A stretch of 5,026 nucleotides of DNA, from contig CARJLX010000011.1 in NCBI GenBank assembly GCA_949001935.1, positions 1-5,026 of the forward strand, given 5' to 3'. This document shows, one piece after another, positions 1 through 3,552 of this stretch. The DNA comes from an uncultured Eubacteriales bacterium. GTDB lineage: Bacteria; Bacillota; Clostridia; Christensenellales; UBA1242. Position 1 is the stretch's first letter; the number at the start of each line of letters is the position of its first letter. A program made the translations under genes and the position numbers. The notes below the pieces were generated by a model. The model was not told where the DNA came from. It was given only the letters and a program-made list of their open reading frames with translations, and did not search any database.

Positions 1-35
1 TGAGGCATACCATCATTCATTTTTAATTGTGACAT
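1..35 (-). CDS. Start of an ORF leaving the window, probably the N-terminus of VP1 (partial)
   Basis: An ATG at base 35 opens a frame that reads MSQLKMNDGMP and runs off the left edge after 11 complete codons. It is preceded by a good Shine-Dalgarno, AGGAGA (complement of 41-46), five bases upstream of the ATG. It sits just after the only convincing terminator in the window. VP1 at the other end of the window lacks its start, so the simplest reading is that these are the first residues of the major capsid protein on a circular genome. Eleven residues are too few to identify the protein, so this is inferred from position. Direct joining of base 1 to base 5026 does not keep VP1 in frame (CAG AAT ATA TAA), so sequence must be missing between the two ends. 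Confidence 0.6.
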   Translation of the reverse strand, partial: MSQLKMNDGMP

Positions 36-46
36 AATTTTCTCCT

Positions 47-71
47 AAAAAAAAAGCACCCTATAGGGTGC
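47..71 (-). terminator. Rho-independent terminator after VP5
   Basis: On the minus strand the palindrome GCACCCTATAGGGTGC (56-71) forms a 6-bp GC-rich stem with a TATA loop. It is followed at once by nine T residues (complement of 47-55). It lies five bases past the VP5 stop and just before the RBS of the left-edge ORF, so it probably ends the long transcript covering the whole gene set. It is the only hairpin in the window that has a T tract on its 3' side in the direction of the genes. Confidence 0.85.
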
Positions 72-75
72 CGTA

Positions 76-104
76 ATTATAATTTTGCTAAAAGCGATTG
101 ATAA
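76..104 (-). promoter_or_regulatory. Candidate sigma70-type promoter for the capsid operon, overlapping the VP5 end and the terminator
   Basis: On the minus strand TTATCA (complement of 99-104, 4 of 6 matches to TTGACA) is followed after exactly 17 bases by a perfect TATAAT (complement of 76-81). The -10 box overlaps the VP5 stop codon. The expected start point, about 6-8 bases downstream, falls near 69-70, inside the first arm of the terminator hairpin. A transcript starting there would lack the first base or two of the hairpin's outer stem, which would weaken it. The box match and spacing are seen directly. Promoter activity is inferred, and in AT-rich DNA a chance match is possible. Confidence 0.5.
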
Positions 105-376
105 GTGTTTTCTGCATCACAAAGTTTACAAATAAAAATTGGACCATCCGAGAGAATAGCTCCGGTGTCGGTATCGAAAGACCCTATATAATATAGAGAC
201 CTCGTAGAATGTTGAGGTTTTGGGTCATACTCAACTGTCCCGCGATTAAACGAATTAATCTCACTTTGAATCTGGGATGATACCATCCGTAAACAAGCGA
301 CATCGGTAACGGCAGCAAAAGGCGGTTCAAAGTCAAAACTTAAATCATCCTTAATACTATAAAGTTGTTTTTTCAT
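77..376 (-). CDS. VP5-like small non-structural protein of gokushoviruses
   Basis: This 99-aa protein starts MKKQLYSIKDD and has the pattern of the gokushovirus VP5 (ORF5) family. The family shows a short MYSIYD-type opening, then PPF (residues 18-20) and a TD-x-A-x-x-R-M segment (25-31). A YYIGSFDxDTG segment follows (62-72), then a final GPIFICK-like strand (78-84). The biochemical role is poorly defined; a DNA-binding or DNA-synthesis role is usually proposed. No catalytic motif is visible. The start is supported by a strong GGAGGT (complement of 384-389) eight bases upstream. It overlaps the end of the upstream 104-aa ORF by 20 bases in another frame, so the two are probably translationally coupled. 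Base composition is about 40% G+C in the parts counted, far above the neighbouring ORF. Family recognition is from memory of sequence patterns, not a search. Confidence 0.75.
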   Translation of the reverse strand: MKKQLYSIKDDLSFDFEPPFAAVTDVACLRMVSSQIQSEINSFNRGTVEYDPKPQHSTRSLYYIGSFDTDTGAILSDGPIFICKLCDAENTYQSLLAKL

Positions 377-671
377 AAATCACACCTCCAAGTGTTTTAA
401 TAATATCATTTAATATTAACATATTGTAATTATCTAATGGGATTAAAATATCGTAATAAATAGTCCCATCACAAATCCTAACAATATCATTAATTTTACA
501 ATTAGGGTTAAATTCTGAATTGCCAATAATAAAAATATTAATATCATTAACAATAGAATATAAATTATCAACATCATAATAATCAGAATTGCCTTCAAAA
601 ACATAATACTTAGGAACATCAAAAATATTACGAATAAATTCAGCAATATCATAACATGAATAATTACTCAT
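357..671 (-). CDS. Unrecognised acidic 104-aa ORF between VP4 and VP5
   Basis: I do not recognise this protein. It starts MSNYSCYDIAEF and is rich in Tyr, Asp, Asn and Ile, with several short hydrophobic strands such as INIFIIG (residues 44-50) and YNMLILNDII (82-91). It has no obvious transmembrane helix, signal peptide or catalytic motif. Its start overlaps the VP4 stop by eight bases (ATGAGTAA), preceded by a modest AAGGA eight bases upstream. Its end overlaps the VP5 start by 20 bases. This close packing supports it as a real, translationally coupled gene rather than a chance frame. G+C is only about 22% over 421-660, the lowest in the window, against about 40% in VP5. It could be a lineage-specific accessory gene, for example for host takeover, regulation or lysis, but nothing visible decides this. 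Confidence 0.75.
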   Translation of the reverse strand: MSNYSCYDIAEFIRNIFDVPKYYVFEGNSDYYDVDNLYSIVNDINIFIIGNSEFNPNCKINDIVRICDGTIYYDILIPLDNYNMLILNDIIKTLGGVIYEKTTL

Positions 672-1779
672 AAGGGTCCTTGTTGTTTTTATTTTTTAAA
701 ATGAAACCTTTTAATCGTAAATCATGTTTCATTCTGATATATTTCTTATAAACAATAAACCAATGATTTTCAATAATATCACAAACTTCATCATAAGTGT
801 AAGGAACAAATTCTGTAATAGGTATTAACTTTAAACCTTTTAAAATAAGACTGCCAGCTTTCTTTTTATCACGAGAAGAAAAAGTGGTATCATAAATGTC
901 TTCTAAAGATTTAAATGTTTTTTTAGTTTTATATTGCTTTTCAATATTAAAAAGTTGGGACAAAGTAATATTAAAATAATGTTTATCGGGTTGAAGGTTT
1001 ATGTGAGCTTCTTTAAGTTCAGAGAGAATAGACATCTGCATATTATCTAAATCTTTGTAATATCTATTTTTAAAAAAATCTTCATCAACTTTACCATATT
1101 CTATAAGTTTCTTTCTATAATAACGAGGATAACCAACTTTTGATTTATACATTGTAACAACTTTATTCTGTTTAATGTCAGATAAGACTTTGTCGATATT
1201 GTCCAATAACCAAGTGAGTCCTATGCCAGAAGATTTAAGAGAAAAAGGTGGGAGCAATCCAGCTTTTTCATACTGTTCAACAGATACACCTTTAACAAAT
1301 TCTTTTAAAACATATTTAGATACATAAGATATACATTTACTATCAACATATCCTACAAAAGTATATCCTTTTTTCCATATTTTTTCTTGAAGAAATTTTC
1401 CGTATTTCCAATTAAGTATAGATTTTTTCTTTTGTTCTGGTGCTTTTAATCCATAAATAATGAGATGGTAGTGAGGACGATGTTTTTCCGTTCCATACTC
1501 ACCTACAGCAAAGTAACGAATTTTAACATCATTATAGAATTTACGAAGTCTTTTTATAAAATCCTGAACATCCTTTTTGACAAGAGTTTCATTAAGAGGT
1601 AAGTTATCATCATTATAAGTTAAAGTAAGGAACATAGCATTATAATTATAGCTGAGAAGTTCATGTTGAAGTCTTAATTGCCAACTAAGGCGATACTTAC
1701 TACGGCAAGTAAAGCATTTGCCACAAGGCACAATCATTTCTTTAACATAAATGGGGTTTCTACAGCTCAATTTTATCAT
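664..1779 (-). CDS. VP4 replication initiator, HUH rolling-circle endonuclease
   Basis: This 371-aa protein is the rolling-circle replication initiator: it nicks the replicative form and stays bound through a tyrosine. Motifs in order are a cysteine cluster C6 and C19-GK-C22-FT-C25 typical of gokushovirus VP4, FLTLTYNDDNLP (residues 50-61, motif I), and VGEYGTEKHRPHYHLIIYG with the metal-binding H103-Y-H105 (motif II). The double tyrosine Y152-VSK-Y156-VLK (motif III) follows, the same arrangement as in phiX174 gpA. Further family-like segments are SSGIGLTW (183-190) and PRYYRKKL (218-225). The part beyond about residue 230 is less familiar. The ATG has AGGAG (complement of 1786-1790) six bases upstream. 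A 54-nt gap separates it from the small basic gene, and that gap holds a candidate promoter. Its end overlaps the next ORF by eight bases. Its likely target is the ACTTGATA loop at 3070-3077 (inference). Confidence 0.96.
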   Translation of the reverse strand: MIKLSCRNPIYVKEMIVPCGKCFTCRSKYRLSWQLRLQHELLSYNYNAMFLTLTYNDDNLPLNETLVKKDVQDFIKRLRKFYNDVKIRYFAVGEYGTEKHRPHYHLIIYGLKAPEQKKKSILNWKYGKFLQEKIWKKGYTFVGYVDSKCISYVSKYVLKEFVKGVSVEQYEKAGLLPPFSLKSSGIGLTWLLDNIDKVLSDIKQNKVVTMYKSKVGYPRYYRKKLIEYGKVDEDFFKNRYYKDLDNMQMSILSELKEAHINLQPDKHYFNITLSQLFNIEKQYKTKKTFKSLEDIYDTTFSSRDKKKAGSLILKGLKLIPITEFVPYTYDEVCDIIENHWFIVYKKYIRMKHDLRLKGFILKNKNNKDPYE

Positions 1780-1795
1780 ACTATGCTCCTAGAAA

Positions 1796-1825
1796 TAGAT
1801 AAGCATAATAAAATAAAAATGTCAA
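1796..1825 (-). promoter_or_regulatory. Candidate promoter in front of VP4
   Basis: The gap between the small basic gene and VP4 contains a perfect TTGACA (complement of 1820-1825). After 17 or 18 bases of AT-only or nearly AT-only DNA come TTATCT (1797-1802) or TATCTA (1796-1801). The -35 is exact but the -10 is weak, with three of six matches at best. At 54 nt this is one of the few non-coding gaps in a tightly packed genome, which fits a second promoter giving VP4 its own expression level. Activity is inferred. Confidence 0.4.
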
Positions 1826-1833
1826 CACTTTTT

Positions 1834-1908
1834 TTAAGTCATCATTTTTCCTCCACGATTACGAAAAATTTTGCCGCGACGGACAACTCTTCTTCTACGA
1901 GCTCGCAT
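1834..1908 (-). CDS. Tiny arginine-rich DNA-binding peptide, J/VP8-like
   Basis: This 24-aa ORF begins MRARRRRVVRRGKIFRNRGG and ends KMMT. It carries eight arginines in its first 11 residues-plus segment region and has no acidic residue. It sits between VP2 and VP4, and small basic packaging proteins of microviruses (phiX174 J, gokushovirus VP8) are short, strongly basic and bind the packaged genome inside the capsid. The RBS is the best in the window: AAGGAGGTG (complement of 1912-1920) ends three bases before the ATG and starts at the last base of the VP2 stop codon, so translation is likely coupled to VP2. It is shorter than the roughly 35-45 residues usual for such proteins and lacks the hydrophobic/aromatic tail that contacts the capsid in J. 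Composition, position and RBS support it; no search was possible. Confidence 0.8.
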   Translation of the reverse strand: MRARRRRVVRRGKIFRNRGGKMMT

Positions 1909-1911
1909 ATA

Positions 1912-1920
1912 CACCTCCTT
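1912..1920 (-). promoter_or_regulatory. Strong RBS of the small basic gene, abutting the VP2 stop
   Basis: AAGGAGGTG on the minus strand is a near-perfect anti-16S match. Its first A is also the last base of the VP2 TAA stop. Such a strong site would be unexpected in random AT-rich DNA and is the main reason for accepting the 24-aa ORF that follows. Confidence 0.8.
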
Positions 1921-2819
1921 TAATTATCTTTATAGAAGTTTAAAAACTGTTTTTTATTAAGGTCTTCAAATCTTTTAATTTGCTCTTTTGTTGGTCGTTT
2001 TTTAAAAACATTGCTGAAAAATTTGATAAAACTATCAACATCTTTAGGAATATCACCTCTTTTTAACATTTTTAACGCAAAAGGAATTATTTTACTGCCA
2101 GCTTTGATAGCTCCAAATCCCGGAAGGGCAAATAATCCAATTTCCATACCAAGTTTAAATAAGTCAGCGGAGTTTAAATTATCAATATTATTAGGTATAA
2201 CACGATTAAAATAATCTTCAATAGTATTATACATAGACATTTTAGGGTCTGTAGTTCGCAAATTGCCTGATTTACTTAATTCTAAATTATGCTCTTTCTC
2301 TTTAATTTCCTGAATATACAAATTTTTCTCTTCATTTGTTTTAGCAGTCAAAGCTTTAAGTTGAAGTTGACGAATCTCTTCTGTAATTGTTTCTGAATCA
2401 GTTTTACTGGTAACAGCGTTTAAATTTTTTATTTGAGCATCCATAAGTCTAGCTTCCTGAAATTGTTTTAATCCGCCAGAAAACATAGCTAAGGAGCTAT
2501 TCATTAATTGACTATAATCATAAGGTGCTTGCTGCGGAGCTGATGTGTCAACAATGCTGCCAGCACTTGCACCATTTCCAGTCTCCCATGCCATCGCAGG
2601 GTTGCCACCTACAGCAGCTATATCAGTAGCTCTTCGCTGAATAGCACTATCCTCGCGTTGAAAAATTTCACGCTGTAATTGCTTTTGATAATTTTGCCAA
2701 TCTTTTTGTAACTCATAATTTTTTTTATTTATTTCGGCATTCTGAACAGAATTAGCAATCCCAATTCCGATTCCACCAATGCCACTAATGATACTGCCAA
2801 TACCTGCTAAATCTGCCAT
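1920..2819 (-). CDS. VP2, minor capsid / DNA pilot protein
   Basis: This 299-aa protein has the layout of gokushovirus VP2, the counterpart of phiX174 H that helps deliver the genome through the cell envelope. Residues 5-24 are a glycine/isoleucine-rich hydrophobic stretch (AGIGSIISGIGGIGIGIANS). The conserved family segment follows: FQREDSAIQRRATDIAAVGGNPAMAWETG (residues 53-81). A long helical, probably coiled-coil stretch rich in Gln, Lys and Glu covers about 117-185. A second hydrophobic, glycine-containing part lies at about 220-250 (FKLGMEIGLFALPGFGAIKA), followed by a basic tail. The start is supported by AGGTGA (complement of 2823-2828) ending three bases upstream. It is separated by 12 bases from the small membrane-protein ORF and by 11 from the basic peptide gene. 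Confidence 0.93.
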   Translation of the reverse strand: MADLAGIGSIISGIGGIGIGIANSVQNAEINKKNYELQKDWQNYQKQLQREIFQREDSAIQRRATDIAAVGGNPAMAWETGNGASAGSIVDTSAPQQAPYDYSQLMNSSLAMFSGGLKQFQEARLMDAQIKNLNAVTSKTDSETITEEIRQLQLKALTAKTNEEKNLYIQEIKEKEHNLELSKSGNLRTTDPKMSMYNTIEDYFNRVIPNNIDNLNSADLFKLGMEIGLFALPGFGAIKAGSKIIPFALKMLKRGDIPKDVDSFIKFFSNVFKKRPTKEQIKRFEDLNKKQFLNFYKDN

Positions 2820-2831
2820 AAATCACCTATT

Positions 2832-3014
2832 TTAAAAATCATTAGAAGGGATAACTTCAATAATACCACTCATATTATCAGCACTTCCAGAAGCATTGAA
2901 TTTTAACGCGCATCCTTGAAGTGTTCCAAGCAAAATTAATGCTCCAACAGCAATAATTGCAATTACTCTAAGTGGTAACGGTAGTGATTTTAAAAATTCT
3001 TTTAATTTATCCAT
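2832..3014 (-). CDS. Small membrane or lipoprotein-like protein (60 aa), possible lysis or envelope protein
   Basis: I chose the ATG at 3014 because AAGGAG (complement of 3021-3026) lies six bases upstream. An in-frame GTG further up, at 3044, lies within a hairpin and has no RBS. The protein has a basic N-terminus (K3, K5, K9, R16), an LPLPL turn (11-15), and a hydrophobic core (residues 17-32). Leu-Gln-Gly-Cys35 follows, resembling a lipobox although Gln at -2 is unusual. A short polar tail starting ALKFNASGSADN and ending IIEVIPSNDF completes it. It could be a lipoprotein, or a single-span membrane protein like the lysis protein E of phiX174; the prolines before the helix are suggestive but not diagnostic. 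It lies between the hairpin array and VP2, in the late-gene order. Function is unproven. Confidence 0.75.
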   Translation of the reverse strand: MDKLKEFLKSLPLPLRVIAIIAVGALILLGTLQGCALKFNASGSADNMSGIIEVIPSNDF

Positions 3015-3037
3015 AATAATCTCCTTTTTTATTTTTT

Positions 3038-3057
3038 CTGACACTTAACAGTGTCAG
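3038..3057. repeat. Perfect 8-bp hairpin, first of three in a row
   Basis: CTGACACT (3038-3045) and AGTGTCAG (3050-3057) are perfect inverted copies around the loop TAAC. On the minus strand it precedes the RBS and start of the 60-aa ORF. It is followed by A-rich rather than T-rich sequence, so it is not a normal terminator in the gene direction. Its last base is shared with the next hairpin. Confidence 0.85.
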
Positions 3058-3090
3058 TGGGCACATAGGTATCAAGTATAATGTGCCCAC
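3057..3090 (-). other. Candidate rolling-circle origin: 10-bp hairpin with a phiX-like nick site in its loop
   Basis: GTGGGCACAT (3057-3066) and ATGTGCCCAC (3081-3090) form a perfect 10-bp stem. The 14-nt loop, read on the minus (coding, presumed virion) strand, is TATACTTGATACCT. It contains ACTTGATA (complement of 3070-3077), identical to eight bases around the phiX174 gpA cleavage site CAACTTG/ATATTA. By analogy the nick would fall between the bases opposite 3073 and 3072. The VP4 of this phage has the gpA-type double tyrosine, and HUH initiators commonly cut in exposed loops. On the plus strand the same hairpin is followed by CG and nine T residues, so it could also stop antisense transcripts. 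The structure is seen directly; the origin role is inferred. Confidence 0.6.
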
Positions 3091-3112
3091 CGTTTTTTTT
3101 TCAAAAAAACGG
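3090..3112. repeat. AT-rich 10-bp hairpin, third of three in a row
   Basis: CCG plus seven T (3090-3099) pairs with seven A plus CGG (3103-3112) around a 3-nt loop. It abuts the central hairpin and shares base 3090 with it. In the gene direction it is the first structure after the VP3-like stop. No T tract follows its CGG, so simple termination is not indicated. Confidence 0.8.
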
Positions 3113-3124
3113 AATGTAAAAAAA

Positions 3125-3538
3125 CTATTCCGTATTACTTTCTTCTTTTTCAACATCGCCCGAAGGTGTGGAAGGTTCGGGCTCTTCGTGCTCTCGCACT
3201 CCGTGTTGAAAAAAGCTTGTTGCGTATCCCGCATTGTATGCGTCATTAAGAATTTGCTCTTTATCAATTAAGTCACCTACGCGAGCTTGTTGTAATCTAT
3301 CAGTAACATATTCGTTAGTTTCAAATTCACTTAAAGCTTCGTAAATCTTACGCTTTTCATCATTATAATTATCTATCATACCACGACGAAACTCGTTATT
3401 AATTTCAGATTGATTAGTAATAATACTAATTTGGTCTTGCAAACTAAGGTAACCACTACTATCACATAAATCTACATCATCTAATGATTCTTCACATTCA
3501 AAAATAGGTGGCAAATAAGGGTCAATAAGGTTTCTCAT
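3125..3538 (-). CDS. VP3-like acidic protein, putative internal scaffold
   Basis: This 137-aa protein lies directly after VP1. AGGAGG (complement of 3547-3552) overlaps the VP1 TAG and ends eight bases before the ATG, so translation is likely coupled. It is acidic and mainly helical in composition, with the segment LSLQDQISIITNQSEINNEF (residues 31-50), a charged helix DEKRKIYEALSEFE (60-73), and QQARVGDLIDKEQILNDAYN (83-102). The low-complexity tail rich in Glu, Pro and Ser (115-137) suits a disordered end. Size, charge and place among the structural genes fit the internal scaffolding protein VP3. However, I cannot see the YGDF...LP...R..F.NDP pattern common in gokushovirus VP3, so homology is uncertain and it may be a divergent or analogous protein. 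Confidence 0.6.
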   Translation of the reverse strand: MRNLIDPYLPPIFECEESLDDVDLCDSSGYLSLQDQISIITNQSEINNEFRRGMIDNYNDEKRKIYEALSEFETNEYVTDRLQQARVGDLIDKEQILNDAYNAGYATSFFQHGVREHEEPEPSTPSGDVEKEESNTE

Positions 3539-3546
3539 AAAAATAT

Positions 3547-3552
3547 CCTCCT
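3547..3552 (-). promoter_or_regulatory. RBS of the VP3-like gene overlapping the VP1 stop codon
   Basis: AGGAGG on the minus strand begins with the last two bases of the VP1 stop codon TAG. Ribosomes finishing VP1 would terminate on top of the next gene's RBS, which suggests coupled expression of capsid and scaffold. Confidence 0.75.

Noticed and set aside
408..440. dif-like site for XerCD integration, suggested by ATATGTTAATA resembling a XerD arm
   Set aside because: Only one arm resembles dif (about 8 of 11 bases). The partner arm does not match, and the region is an AT-rich coding sequence where such matches are expected.
443..652. Minus-strand 69-aa very hydrophobic ORF inside the 104-aa ORF, a possible membrane lysis protein
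   Set aside because: Embedded lysis genes are known in microviruses, but the Leu/Ile/Met richness here follows directly from the AT-rich frame of the longer ORF. No Shine-Dalgarno was seen before its start.
1678..1923. Plus-strand 81-aa ORF across the VP4 start and the VP2-VP4 gap
   Set aside because: It lies antisense to the well-supported VP4 and small basic gene, has no RBS, and its product looks like a random His/Ser/Thr mix.
3015..3044. Upstream GTG start extending the 60-aa membrane protein to 70 aa
   Set aside because: The GTG lies within the 3038-3057 hairpin with no RBS, whereas the ATG at 3014 has AAGGAG at ideal spacing.
3057..3101. Plus-strand rho-independent terminator (hairpin then CG and nine T residues)
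   Set aside because: The shape fits, but no plus-strand gene or promoter was seen upstream, so a dedicated antisense terminator is not supported. It is recorded only as a possible side function of the origin hairpin.
3007..3267. Minus-strand 86-aa ORF overlapping the hairpin array and the VP3-like gene
   Set aside because: It runs in another frame through the 3' part of the 137-aa gene and the hairpins, has no good RBS, and its product reflects translated poly-A/T tracts.
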